A stretch of 64,000 bases of DNA from Metabacillus_B sp050107715 (lineage in GTDB: Bacteria; Bacillota; Bacilli; Bacillales; Bacillaceae), in the NCBI RefSeq assembly GCF_050107715.1, contig NZ_JBNILN010000012.1, positions 29,639 to 93,638 on the forward strand. The letters run 5' to 3'. The stretch's first letter is position 1, and every line of letters starts with the position of its first letter. The position numbers and the translations under genes were made by a program. Positions 16,619 to 24,888 of this stretch are shown piece after piece. Under the pieces are notes generated by a model, which worked only from the letters and a program-made list of their open reading frames with translations, had not been told where the DNA came from and did no database searches.

Positions 16619-16627
16619 AGTATACCA
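16619..16627 (-). promoter_or_regulatory. Extended -10 promoter of the AAA+/DUF1257/DUF2997 operon
   Basis: On the minus strand TGGTATACT forms an extended -10 element (TGn plus TATACT) about 42 bases before the start codon. No good -35 hexamer is present at 17 bp, which is tolerated with an extended -10. Confidence 0.5.
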
Positions 16628-16682
16628 CGATTAAAGGAAAACGAGACCAATTAATACCATGTCCATCCAGTGCAAATAGTTC

Positions 16683-16711
16683 TTAACAACCTTTAAAGAT
16701 ACTGGTATTCT
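16683..16711 (+). promoter_or_regulatory. Sigma-A type promoter of putP
   Basis: TTAACA (16683-16688) and TATTCT (16706-16711) are separated by 17 bp, giving a good sigma-A promoter about 50 bases upstream of the start codon. Confidence 0.55.
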
Positions 16712-16731
16712 ATTTCTATATAAAAATAAGA

Positions 16732-16745
16732 TGAAAGCGTTTTTT
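16732..16745 (+). promoter_or_regulatory. Candidate CcpA cre site before putP
   Basis: TGAAAGCGTTTTTT matches the cre consensus TGNAANCGNWNNCA at all but the last two defined positions at its 3' end. It lies between the promoter and the start codon, where CcpA binding would repress transport on good carbon sources. Confidence 0.45.
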
Positions 16746-16765
16746 GTGAAACGAGGGGGAAGCAC

Positions 16766-18256
16766 ATGGATTTTGGAGTACTGCTGTCTATTGGAATATA
16801 TATGGCAGGGATGCTGCTGATCGGGTATATTGCCTACCGAAGAACAGCAAATTTAAATGATTACATGCTCGGCGGCCGGAATCTCGGACCTGCTGTTACA
16901 GCACTGAGTGCCGGGGCATCGGATATGAGCGGATGGCTCCTGATGGGTCTGCCCGGAGCGATGTTCCTCTCCGGCATCAGCGCCGGATGGATTGTACTAG
17001 GGTTAACGGCCGGAGCCTGGCTTAACTGGCTGTTTGTAGCGCCTCGCCTCCGCACTTATACGGAAGTGGCCAATAATTCAATTACCATTCCCGATTACTT
17101 TGATAACCGGTTTAAAGATACATCCCGTATACTGCGTGTAACGTCCGCAGCTGTTATATTGATCTTTTTTACCTTTTATACGTCCTCCGGGATGGTAGCA
17201 GGCGGAGAACTGTTTAAAACTGCGTTTAACCTTGATTACAGATGGGGGATCTGGCTGACCGCCGGAGTTGTCATATTGTATACCCTTTTTGGAGGATTTC
17301 TGGCAGTTAGCTGGACGGATTTCGTTCAAGGAACCATTATGTTTATCGCTCTAATATTAGTCCCGGCTGTGACAATTGCAAATGTGGGAGGATTCACGGA
17401 AACATTCAATGAAATACAGTCTGTCGATCCCGCACTTCTTGAAGCCTTTAAAGGAACGACACTGATCGGCATCGTTTCGCTGCTCGCATGGGGACTTGGC
17501 TACTTTGGACAGCCTCACATCATCGTCCGGTTTATGGCCATTTCTTCTGTAAAAGAAATGAAGAGTGCCAGAAGGATCGGGATGAGCTGGATGCTTTTCT
17601 CGATTGTCGGAGCGATGTTTACAGGACTCGTCGGCATCGCTTATTTCAGCCTGAATGGCATGAAGCTTGAAAATGAGGAAACGGTGTTTATCGTTCTTTC
17701 CGACGTCTTGTTTCCATCTCTGATTACCGGATTTTTACTGGCCGCGATTCTGGCTGCCGTTATGAGTACCATTGCTTCACAGCTGCTTGTTACGTCAAGT
17801 GCCATTACAGAGGATTTTTACAAAGCATTCATCCGTAAAGGGGCATCGGACAAGGAGCTGGTTTTGGTAGGACGTCTTGCCGTGCTTGGCATTGCGTTGA
17901 TCGCGCTGATTTTGGCGCTGAATCCCAGTGAGACAATTTTAAATCTCGTCGGTTATGCCTGGGCGGGATTCGGAGCGGCGTTCGGACCGGTCGTTCTGCT
18001 CAGCCTGTACTGGAAACGGATGACGAAGTGGGGAGCGCTGGCAGGCATGCTGAGCGGAACCATCACCGTTATTGTCTGGGAAATGATTCAGCTTCCGTTC
18101 TTTACAGAAGTGTATGAAATCATCCCCGGCTTTATCGTCTGTGCGATCGCCATTATTTTGACGAGCCTGCTGACAGCCAAGCCGACGCGCGAGATGGAAC
18201 AGGAATTTGATCAAGCAGTCAGAATGCTGACCGGGGATGACCGGGGGCCTGTCTGA
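16766..18256 (+). CDS. putP: Sodium/proline symporter (PutP/OpuE family)
   Basis: A 496-residue sodium:solute symporter with about 13 transmembrane helices; ATG 16766 follows CGAGGGGGAAG. The family hallmarks LNDYMLGGRNLGP near residues 30-42, SAGASDMSGWLLMGLPG near 48-64 and the sodium-site segment FGGFLAVSWTDFVQG near 172-186 are intact. It imports L-proline with Na+ across the cytoplasmic membrane, for nutrition (PutP) or osmoprotection (OpuE). No proline-catabolic genes are nearby, so the OpuE-like role is possible. A strong terminator ends the unit. Confidence 0.93.
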   Translation: MDFGVLLSIGIYMAGMLLIGYIAYRRTANLNDYMLGGRNLGPAVTALSAGASDMSGWLLMGLPGAMFLSGISAGWIVLGLTAGAWLNWLFVAPRLRTYTEVANNSITIPDYFDNRFKDTSRILRVTSAAVILIFFTFYTSSGMVAGGELFKTAFNLDYRWGIWLTAGVVILYTLFGGFLAVSWTDFVQGTIMFIALILVPAVTIANVGGFTETFNEIQSVDPALLEAFKGTTLIGIVSLLAWGLGYFGQPHIIVRFMAISSVKEMKSARRIGMSWMLFSIVGAMFTGLVGIAYFSLNGMKLENEETVFIVLSDVLFPSLITGFLLAAILAAVMSTIASQLLVTSSAITEDFYKAFIRKGASDKELVLVGRLAVLGIALIALILALNPSETILNLVGYAWAGFGAAFGPVVLLSLYWKRMTKWGALAGMLSGTITVIVWEMIQLPFFTEVYEIIPGFIVCAIAIILTSLLTAKPTREMEQEFDQAVRMLTGDDRGPV

Positions 18257-18304
18257 AACGCTATTTTGGCAGCTGTTGAAATAGACTGTTGCTTAAATCA
18301 CAGC

Positions 18305-18339
18305 AAAAAAGTGCTCAGAGCCTCTGAGCACTTTTTTTT
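18305..18339 (+). terminator. Terminator of putP
   Basis: A near-perfect stem AAAAAAGTGCTCAGAG/CTCTGAGCACTTTTTT with a tiny loop is followed by additional T residues. Confidence 0.95.
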
Positions 18340-18380
18340 GCAGCTGTGCCGTTGTGCCAGCTGCGAATTTTAGCAAATTT

Positions 18381-18438
18381 TGTCGGAAAGTCTTTATGTT
18401 GATGAGTACGGACAATAAATGACCGGGTACGGACAATA
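18381..18438. repeat. GGACAAT 21-bp repeat, two units plus shared flank
   Basis: Two GGACAAT units start at 18410 and 18431, exactly 21 bp apart, with the spacer AAATGACCGGGTAC. The 5' flank TGTCGGAAAGTCTTTAT is also present next to the larger array at 43901-44020, so the flank and the units form one dispersed family. Confidence 0.75.
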
Positions 18439-18833
18439 TCCTGATTCTGAATGCGTTGAAGCAGCGTAATAGGTCTCAAAACAGTACCCAAATTGCATCG
18501 TTAATTCCTAATGTCACGCTTATTGAACCGGATCGGCCGTCTGAGGAGAAATAGTAAGCATCAGCCTCGGGCTTCGGGCTAAACACCAGGATTTACTCTG
18601 AGCAGCCGGGATCCCGTCACCAAAATGTAAACCAGTCCGGTCTCCGCTAAAGCTCCGTTACCCGCTGCTGAAATGGCAGGTTTGCACCCCGCCCCTTTTC
18701 TGGACGCCTTCTTTTTTACAAGGGCTATTGTGGTAAGGTAGTAAAGAAATGGAAATAGAGAAATTGGTACTGCCGGCTAATTTACGAACATACCCTTTGG
18801 CAGAAGATAAATCATATAAAGGACGGGGATTGT
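18439..18833. other. Intergenic stretch without a recognised gene
   Basis: The stretch between the repeat and the PPOX gene contains GC-rich, repeat-like sequence and no open frame with a credible ribosome-binding site. A promoter for the PPOX gene cannot be pointed to with confidence. Confidence 0.4.
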
Positions 18834-19466
18834 GTGCTGAGATCGTTTGCAGATGTCATTGAAACGCAGGAAGAGCTGAATGAAATCTGGGGGGAACCAA
18901 GCCGGCTTGTTTCAAATAAAGCAATTGATCATCTGGATCCTCACTGTATAAATTTTCTGGCGATGACTCCTTTTATTTTACTGGGTACGTCGAATGCAGA
19001 GGGGGAATGCGATGTTTCTCCAAGGGGGGACCATCCAGGCTTTATCCTTGTTTTGAACGAGAAGCAGCTGGTGATTCCAGAGCGGCCGGGCAATAAAAGG
19101 CTTGATTCGATCCGCAATATTTTGGATAACCCGAAGGCTGGTTTGATCTGCATGATTCCGGGGATGGATGAATCGTTGAGAATGACGGGAAAAGCCTCTG
19201 TAATGAAAGATCAAGATATTTTGGAAAGAATGCGGGTGAACGGAAAGCTGCCGTTTGCCGGAATTGTGCTGGAGGTAGAAGAATGCTTTATTCATTGCGG
19301 AAAGGCGATAAAACGATCTAAGCTATGGCAGACAGACTCATGGCCTGCTTCGGTCAGGCTGCCGAAAGCACATGAAATCCTCGCTGCTCATGCAAATTGT
19401 GAAGGCCTCGATGCTGACCGGGTAGAAAAAGCGCTCGATGAAAGCTATCGGCTGCGGATGTATTAG
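18834..19466 (+). CDS. FMN-dependent PPOX-type flavoprotein (MSMEG_1061-like pyridoxamine phosphate oxidase fold)
   Basis: 210 residues from GTG 18834 with AAGGACGGGG upstream. The split-barrel core reads FLAMTPFILLGTSNAEGECDVSPRGD, a signature of this PPOX subfamily, followed by PERPGNKRLDSIRNILDNP, which binds the FMN phosphate. These cytoplasmic proteins bind FMN or F420 and reduce unknown substrates. The substrate here cannot be predicted. The gene is monocistronic. Confidence 0.85.
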   Translation: MLRSFADVIETQEELNEIWGEPSRLVSNKAIDHLDPHCINFLAMTPFILLGTSNAEGECDVSPRGDHPGFILVLNEKQLVIPERPGNKRLDSIRNILDNPKAGLICMIPGMDESLRMTGKASVMKDQDILERMRVNGKLPFAGIVLEVEECFIHCGKAIKRSKLWQTDSWPASVRLPKAHEILAAHANCEGLDADRVEKALDESYRLRMY

Positions 19467-19544
19467 GCTATGCCGCTATGGCGAGCCCGGTCAAACCATC
19501 GCAGCCTGACACCCCCACAACCTTATTGAATAAATGCGTATTTT

Positions 19545-19586
19545 AAAAAACAGGAGCGGCCCCTCCTTTCAGGTCCACTCCTGTTT
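19545..19586 (-). terminator. Terminator of the amidase gene
   Basis: On the minus strand an inverted repeat AACAGGAGTGG/CCGCTCCTGTT with a 15-base loop is followed by TTTTTTAAA, a few bases beyond the amidase stop codon. Confidence 0.85.
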
Positions 19587-19592
19587 TCTGTT

Positions 19593-20603
19593 TTATAAAG
19601 CGCTTAGCATGTAAGCTCTTGTATTGGGTCCATATACACCGTCATTAGCGAGAGCCCGATAGCGGCTTTGAAAACGTCGGACTGCTGCTGTTGTATTAGG
19701 TCCGTATATACCGTCTATGCCCCCCGGATTGATTCCAAGCTTTTGGAGGGCGCGCTGAATTTGCTTTACAGATTCTCCCTTGGAGCCTTCACTAAACACT
19801 CCTGCAGGAAGTGGCAGGGTGCTTATTTTGTTTAACGCAGCATAAGTCTGAGCCCCCACGATTCCATCTACAGCCAATTTATTGCTTTTTTGAAAGGCAA
19901 GCACGGCACTCTCTGTTTCGTTTCCGAAAATGCCGTCTGCTCCATATGTTAAGCGATAGCCGGCAGCAATTAATTTTTTCTGTATTTCTTTCACAAGGCT
20001 TCCGCTGTCCCCTTTTTTAACAGGGAGATCTGCAGACGCAGGCGTAGAAGAAGGAGCAGGACCAAATTCGCTTGCCATTGCTTTTTTTACACTGTTAATA
20101 AATTTCGGCCATGACAGGCCATATTGCTGCAGGGCGTTTAGTGGATCGGATCTTCTTGAAGGATCGAGTGCATAGTGGCCGATGATCTGTTTATCCGGAT
20201 TCAAACCAAACCGGGTACAGAGGTACGCATGATACCATACATAGCGGTCATATGCTTGCTGAAAGTTAATAGCTCCCCCAAAACACAATTCTACTCCAAT
20301 CGAAGCATCATTAGCGTCAGCACCGAAAATGCGATTGTCTTCCGTAATGTTATAGCGGACATGAAATGCGACTTCTTCCAAAGGGATGATTTCCAGAATC
20401 GTTTTGTCATCGATAAAGGTATGAGCAGAAGCAGAGGGCTGCTGCTGATGAAAATAGTTTCGGTTCTGGGCCGCAGTGGACCCTGGGTTTCCAGTGTCGT
20501 GGCTGACAATGAAACGGACTTCTCCCAATTTTCGGCCGGACCTTGAGTTGCCCGCCCGAATATAGGAACGATTAATAGGGTATTTCACTCTCTCACTCTC
20601 CAT
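19593..20603 (-). CDS. N-acetylmuramoyl-L-alanine amidase with two peptidoglycan-binding domains
   Basis: A 336-residue cell-wall hydrolase. The Amidase_2 domain (about 28-165) has the zinc ligands in VSHDTGNPGS and IIGHYALDPSRRSDP and the active-site region GVELCF. Two PG_binding_1 repeats follow (about 195-258 and 268-335), with GADGIFGNETESAV and GIDGIYGPNTTAAV. It cleaves the bond between muramic acid and the stem peptide. There is no signal peptide, as in phage endolysins and in sporulation or prophage enzymes such as CwlA/XlyA, so release may need a holin or mother-cell lysis. No other phage genes are near. Confidence 0.9.
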   Translation of the reverse strand: MESERVKYPINRSYIRAGNSRSGRKLGEVRFIVSHDTGNPGSTAAQNRNYFHQQQPSASAHTFIDDKTILEIIPLEEVAFHVRYNITEDNRIFGADANDASIGVELCFGGAINFQQAYDRYVWYHAYLCTRFGLNPDKQIIGHYALDPSRRSDPLNALQQYGLSWPKFINSVKKAMASEFGPAPSSTPASADLPVKKGDSGSLVKEIQKKLIAAGYRLTYGADGIFGNETESAVLAFQKSNKLAVDGIVGAQTYAALNKISTLPLPAGVFSEGSKGESVKQIQRALQKLGINPGGIDGIYGPNTTAAVRRFQSRYRALANDGVYGPNTRAYMLSAL

Positions 20604-20664
20604 CTCTGTATATAGCCAGTTTATGTTTTCAGAAAAACAACGTGTCGATTACTGGTGAAAATGG

Positions 20665-20830
20665 TTATCCACACAGAATTTGCACAGTATAGAATAATTC
20701 AAGAGTTATTCACGTTATCCACATCTAAAAGCATGAGCCTGTCAATTATTGTGGATAGAAGAGAAGGGACGTTCCGCTTACCAACATGCTTTTCCACAAT
20801 ATCAACAGGGCTGTGCATAACTTATACACA
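20665..20830. promoter_or_regulatory. Cluster of DnaA boxes
   Basis: Two perfect DnaA boxes TTATCCACA lie at 20665-20673 and 20715-20723. One-mismatch boxes are at 20750-20758 (minus strand), 20790-20798 (TTTTCCACA), 20812-20820 (minus strand) and 20822-20830 (TTATACACA), with a two-mismatch site at 20706-20714. Both orientations occur. No origin genes (dnaA, dnaN) are nearby, so this resembles the chromosomal DnaA-box clusters that in B. subtilis titrate or regulate DnaA. It lies between divergent genes, an amidase and a GntR regulator, and could also control either. Confidence 0.75.
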
Positions 20831-20953
20831 GTTTTGCAGAATTTGTAGAATGACGCCGGCGATAATGCTACACAAGGAAAGCTTTCAAATGATATATACA
20901 GAGGAAAATCCAACGAGTAGCAAAAATCTAGAAAATTGATTAAGGATCCTTTG

Positions 20954-20973
20954 CCGGTACAGACGACTAGATC
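20954..20973. promoter_or_regulatory. Possible GntR-family operator
   Basis: CCGGTACAGACGACTAGATC lies about 55 bases before the GntR start. It resembles the GGTATAGACNACT type of site bound by HutC-subfamily regulators such as NagR. One copy only, so the call is tentative. Confidence 0.3.
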
Positions 20974-21025
20974 TTTTAATGATAAAATCTGGGTAAAGAA
21001 TCCATAGGAAATAGGAGTTGGTACC

Positions 21026-21778
21026 ATGGTAAAAAAAGATTCTCCGGTCCCTATTTATTTTCAGGTCGAAGAGATCATTAAAGAGAGCATCGATTCAGGA
21101 AAGTGGAAAAAGGGAGAGGCCATTCCCTCTGAGCGGCAATTTTGCGAACAATACTCCATCAGCCGGATGACCGTGCGGCAGGCCATCACCAATCTCGTTA
21201 ATGAAGGCATACTTGAGAGGAAAAGAGGCAAGGGGACGTTTGTTTCAGCAGGCAAAGTCCTGCAGGATCTCACAGGGATTACGAGCTTTACCGAGCAAAT
21301 GAAGGAACTGGGAAAAAGCCCTGAAACCAAAGTTCAAAGCTTTGAAGAAATCACGGCGTCAAAACAGGCGGCTAAGGAACTTGGTCTCATACAGGGGGAA
21401 GCCATGTATAAAATAAAACGCACCCGGCTTGCAGATGGGGACCCTGTCGCTTACGAAACGACCTACCTCCCATGCAGGCTATTTCCGGATTTGGCCAAAA
21501 TACATGCGGCAGGATCGATTTACGACTATATTGAAAGGCAGTCCGGAATGCCGATCTTATATGGAAGACAGGAAATTGAAGCGTCCGAAGCCGGGAAAAA
21601 GGCAGCGGAGGCATTAAAAATTCACGAGGGAGCACCGGTTTTGAAAATTCAGCGGACAAGCTACACCGAGGGGGATCTGGCCGTTGAATATACGAAGACC
21701 GTATACCGGGGAGACCGGTACAAATATGTGATGGAACTGGAGCGGAAAACAAGTGGATCATTCCAGCCGTTTACATGA
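21026..21778 (+). CDS. GntR-family transcription regulator, HutC subfamily
   Basis: A 250-residue regulator starting at ATG 21026 after AATAGGAGTTGGTACC. The winged helix (about 8-75) contains IPSERQFCEQYSISRMTVRQ and ends in RGKGTFV. The UTRA effector domain (about 95-240) includes SFTEQMKELG and VAYETTYLP. HutC-type regulators respond to small metabolites such as sugar phosphates or histidine-path intermediates. NagR/YvoA and TreR are relatives, but no sugar genes are adjacent. The gene overlaps the start of the downstream nucleotidyltransferase gene by 26 bases, so that gene is the likely partner. Confidence 0.9.
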   Translation: MVKKDSPVPIYFQVEEIIKESIDSGKWKKGEAIPSERQFCEQYSISRMTVRQAITNLVNEGILERKRGKGTFVSAGKVLQDLTGITSFTEQMKELGKSPETKVQSFEEITASKQAAKELGLIQGEAMYKIKRTRLADGDPVAYETTYLPCRLFPDLAKIHAAGSIYDYIERQSGMPILYGRQEIEASEAGKKAAEALKIHEGAPVLKIQRTSYTEGDLAVEYTKTVYRGDRYKYVMELERKTSGSFQPFT

Positions 21779-22634
21779 GCTTTCCAAGAGGCTGGCTGCA
21801 ATTTATAAAAAGAATCCCAAGACAGACTCGGTTTGGCTTGGCGGTTCTGTCTCTCGCGGCTGGCAGGCCCAGTATTCCGACATCGAGCTATACGTTTGCT
21901 GGAAGGGAGAACCGAATGAAGAGGACCGCCTGCAGCCTGTTTTAATGGTACAGGGAGAAATAATTGAGTTCCATGATTATGAAGATGGAGAATGGTCTGA
22001 AACCTATTTCGCTGATGAAACCAAAATGGAAATCAGCCACTTTTTAACCTCTGCTGTAAGCTCTGCACTTAATGATCTAACCGCAAGCTTCTCAACCAGT
22101 CCCGATCAACAATGTCTGGCCTCAGCTCTTTTTTATGGAAAGCCTTTAGAAGGGCATCGTACCTTTCACTATTTGCGAAACCAGGTAACCCATTATCCGG
22201 CTGCATTAAAAGATGCCATGATTTTAAAGAATCTTGAACTGGGGAATCGATGGAAAAACCGCGGTCCGCTGGCTGCAAGAGAAGATTGGCTCATGCTCTG
22301 CCAGCTGATGGCGGCAACTGAAAATAAGCTCATGAGTGTGTTGTTTGCTTTAAATGAAATGTACATTCATCATCCAGCTTATAAATGGCAGAGAAACTCC
22401 CTTAATGAAATGAACATTAAGCCATGTGATGCTGCCGGGCGGATGGAGAGCGTGTTTCTCGAGCATCCGGCAAAAGGGCTAATCCTATTGGAAGGATTGC
22501 TGGAGGATGTATATAAACTTGTTCAAAAGGAATGCCCTCACCTGAACCTTCAAAAGATCAAGAAGAGCAACAGCCTTGAGAGGTATAGGGCGAAAGGAGA
22601 AGAGACTCCAAATAGATTTCGTTCTAGAAGTTAA
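21753..22634 (+). CDS. Nucleotidyltransferase-domain protein (minimal NTase fold, aminoglycoside-type)
   Basis: 293 residues from GTG 21753, inside the 3' end of the GntR gene in another frame. The N-terminal motif VWLGGSVSRGWQAQYSDIELYV (about 27-48) is the NTase G-S-x(n)-D-x-E/D signature. The C-terminal 170 residues are helical and similar to the four-helix domain of DUF4037-like or kanamycin nucleotidyltransferase-like proteins. The substrate (antibiotic, metabolite or protein) is unknown. Translation coupling to the GntR gene suggests regulation of this enzyme by the same signal. No inverted repeat ends the unit clearly. Confidence 0.75.
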   Translation: MDHSSRLHELSKRLAAIYKKNPKTDSVWLGGSVSRGWQAQYSDIELYVCWKGEPNEEDRLQPVLMVQGEIIEFHDYEDGEWSETYFADETKMEISHFLTSAVSSALNDLTASFSTSPDQQCLASALFYGKPLEGHRTFHYLRNQVTHYPAALKDAMILKNLELGNRWKNRGPLAAREDWLMLCQLMAATENKLMSVLFALNEMYIHHPAYKWQRNSLNEMNIKPCDAAGRMESVFLEHPAKGLILLEGLLEDVYKLVQKECPHLNLQKIKKSNSLERYRAKGEETPNRFRSRS

Positions 22635-22814
22635 GGCTGGAGGAAATGTCCTGATTCTTATAACGAAAAATCCCCACATAAAGTAGAAAAAACGTCCAAA
22701 TTCAAGAAAATCATCGATCAAAGTGAGTACATATAGTTGGGGATAAGGCGCTATTGGTTCGGGCAGGTGAGACTGACATAATGGAAGGGACTATAAGAAA
22801 GGAGTTCTTCCCTT

Positions 22815-24023
22815 ATGAATAAGAAATCCATTGCCGCAATACTGATTGGAGCATCCCTTGCTGTCACTCTGCCTGTATTAAACAGCAGCAAAGCAGAGAG
22901 CAGTCTTATCGAAACTGCTCTTCAGCTTCAAGGAACAAGCTACTCGGAAAAAGGAAACACTCCTTCAGCCGGGTTTAACTCAGCAGGGTTCGTTCAGTAT
23001 GTTTTTAAACAATCGAAAGGAATAGAATTGCCCAGACTTTCCAGTGAGCAATGGAGCTTCGGAACGGAGGTCGACCGGAAAAGCCTTCAGCCGGGTGATG
23101 TCCTGTTTTTCAAGGATTCAGCAGGGGACAAGCTGATCACCACTGCTCTTTATGAAGGAAAAGGAAAAATGGTATACAGCTCCGTATCTAAAGGGGTAGT
23201 TTCCATCAGCTTCAGCAGGTCAGATTACTGGAACAGCCGGTACGCTGGAGCAAGACGCATAACAGAACCGCTCAAAACTGCAGACCATCCGGTAATCAAT
23301 GAAGGATTGAACCATCTGGATATTCCATATATACATGGAGGACAGACTCCAGCTGGGTTTGACTGCTCCGGCTATACGAAATATGTATTTGAAAAAGCTG
23401 CTGGCATTTACTTGCCGGAGACACCAGAGCAGCAATGGGCAGTCGGTGAAACCGTTGAAATAGAAAACATCCTGCCGGGTGATCTTGTTTTTTTCAAAAA
23501 TACACACAGGCCCGGGATTTCTCATGTGGGAATCTATGCCGGCAATAACCAAATTTTAAACGCAACCCAAATTGGCGGTGCCAATAAAGTAACCATCAGC
23601 TATTTGTCCAGCAGCTACCTGCAGGAAAAATCAGCAGGAGTGAAACGGGTAGACGGGCTCCAAATTGACCGAAGCCATCCTCTCGTGAAAGCCGCTGAAT
23701 CACTGATTGGCTCGCCCTATAAAAAAGGGGGCACAGATCCGGAAACGGGCTTTGACACGGGTGGATTCACACAATATGTATTCAAAGCAGCGGGGAAAGA
23801 ATTGCCGCGGTATGGCCGTCAGCAGATTCAGTCAGGTGAGGAAGTTGAGGAAAGAGAATTGAGGCCCGGTGACCTTGTGTTTTTTCAGGCAGACTCCATT
23901 ATCCCCGCCATCTATGCAGGAAACGGTCAAGTGATCGTTGCTTCGAGCGAAGGGGTAAAAGCGGTCCATTACAAAGAAAGCAGCTACTGGTCAGGCAAGT
24001 TCATAAAAGCAAAGCGAATCTGA
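22815..24023 (+). CDS. Secreted triple NlpC/P60 protein with one active domain
   Basis: 402 residues; ATG 22815 follows AAAGGAG. A signal peptide (residues 1-27, hydrophobic IAAILIGASLAVTLPVL) precedes three tandem NlpC/P60 domains (about 29-148, 157-279 and 287-402). The middle domain has the catalytic Cys184 in GFDCSGYTKYVF and His237 in ISHVGIYAG. Domain 1 has Ser56 in GFNSAGFV and no His, and domain 3 has Thr315 in GFDTGGFT with Pro-Ala where His is expected. NlpC/P60 enzymes cut stem peptides of peptidoglycan between D-Glu and the diamino acid. The outer domains may act in substrate binding. Confidence 0.92.
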   Translation: MNKKSIAAILIGASLAVTLPVLNSSKAESSLIETALQLQGTSYSEKGNTPSAGFNSAGFVQYVFKQSKGIELPRLSSEQWSFGTEVDRKSLQPGDVLFFKDSAGDKLITTALYEGKGKMVYSSVSKGVVSISFSRSDYWNSRYAGARRITEPLKTADHPVINEGLNHLDIPYIHGGQTPAGFDCSGYTKYVFEKAAGIYLPETPEQQWAVGETVEIENILPGDLVFFKNTHRPGISHVGIYAGNNQILNATQIGGANKVTISYLSSSYLQEKSAGVKRVDGLQIDRSHPLVKAAESLIGSPYKKGGTDPETGFDTGGFTQYVFKAAGKELPRYGRQQIQSGEEVEERELRPGDLVFFQADSIIPAIYAGNGQVIVASSEGVKAVHYKESSYWSGKFIKAKRI

Positions 24024-24028
24024 ATGAA

Positions 24029-24060
24029 GAAGCCCCTGCAGACTCCTTGCAGGGGCTTTT
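24029..24060 (+). terminator. Terminator of the NlpC/P60 gene
   Basis: The stem AAGCCCCTGCA/TGCAGGGGCTT with a 7-base loop is followed by TTTT, directly after the stop codon. Confidence 0.92.
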
Positions 24061-24065
24061 GGCAA

Positions 24066-24257
24066 TTATTTACTGCGTTTGGATTGGCGCTGGTTTGCTG
24101 CATTGGCTCTTGCTTGAGCCTCCATATCCGCTTGGTCGGCTAATTCACGGGAGAACTCCTCATACGTTCCATCGGCTTCTTTTTTCAGCTGTTTTGGAAC
24201 TTGAGCAAGACCATTCTTGTTTTTATCACGAGTATGCTGCTTGTGTCCTCTTCCCAT
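24066..24257 (-). CDS. yfhD: YfhD family small protein
   Basis: The 63-residue protein begins MGRGHKQHTRDKNKNGLAQV and continues with DGTYEEFSRELADQAD, both YfhD hallmarks. It is very hydrophilic and basic at the N-terminus. The RBS is AGGAGG 7 bases upstream. YfhD is conserved in Bacillus, with unknown function and sporulation-type features. The gene order yfhD, yfhE, yfhF, recX is as in B. subtilis. Confidence 0.88.
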   Translation of the reverse strand: MGRGHKQHTRDKNKNGLAQVPKQLKKEADGTYEEFSRELADQADMEAQARANAANQRQSKRSK

Positions 24258-24332
24258 TGTGAACGCCTCCTGTTTGGTTGAACTTGTCGTTCAATAATAG
24301 GATGGCCATTCATGAAAAAGCCATGCTGGTAA

Positions 24333-24452
24333 CTAGTTCTTCTTCTTCGTAAAACCGCCAGCACGATCAGCAGCTTTGAACTCTCTTCCGTAAAGGACTT
24401 CCTGAGTAGTTGTCAGTGTTCTCTTGGAATTTTCATGGCGTTTCTTTTCCAT
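24333..24452 (-). CDS. yfhE: YfhE family small protein
   Basis: A 39-residue protein, MEKKRHENSKRTLTTTQEVL then YGREFKAADRAGG. The REFKAADRAGG ending is the YfhE family signature. A GGAG box lies 10 bases upstream of ATG 24452. It is a Bacillus-specific small protein of unknown function, here next to yfhD as in B. subtilis. Confidence 0.85.
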   Translation of the reverse strand: MEKKRHENSKRTLTTTQEVLYGREFKAADRAGGFTKKKN

Positions 24453-24851
24453 AGGGAATCAGCTCCATTCTCTTGACTAAAATTAGCATGGTCAATGGGA
24501 GAGCATATCATACGGACCTGCAGGTGAAATTAGCAGTTTGGTGATAAATGGATAGGATTTTGGTGATGCTTGTTTTGTGGAAGAACCTCTTTTTGGCTGG
24601 AAAAAAAGGTTGGGTGAATAACAAGACGGAAAAGAGGCGACCCGGCTAGTAAAAAATGCACGCTCCACACGCAACTGTCCCCATCCCGCCTGCAAAGCAT
24701 TTCCAACCGCACGTAAACCCCAAAGCGGCAGCCCGGCTCATGAAACAGCGAACCGCTTGCAGCCGATACACTCTGGTCATCAAGCTGCTCGAGCCCCTGC
24801 AAAACCCGATCCGCCGCTTGCCCCTCCCCCCATGCCGTTCCAAACTCCAAT
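24453..24851. other. Intergenic stretch, no credible gene
   Basis: Frames are open on both strands but none has a good ribosome-binding site with family resemblance. One minus-strand frame (24646-24867) ends in a Cys/Gly-rich stretch, ALGFTCGWKCFAGGMG, that superficially recalls a bacteriocin core, but it starts inside a terminator and lacks export or modification genes. Confidence 0.4.
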
Positions 24852-24881
24852 AGCAAAAGCCCGCCAAATCCTTGGCGGGCT
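24852..24881 (-). terminator. Terminator of the GNAT gene
   Basis: AGCCCGCCAA/TTGGCGGGCT forms a perfect 10-bp stem with a 4-base loop. On the minus strand it is followed by TTTTG, just after the acetyltransferase stop codon. Confidence 0.88.
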
Positions 24882-24888
24882 GTGTTAG

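Noticed and set aside
24646..24867. Cys/Gly-rich C-terminus resembling a bacteriocin core
   Set aside because: The frame starts with a TTG inside the GNAT terminator, has no leader with a processing site and no export or modification genes.
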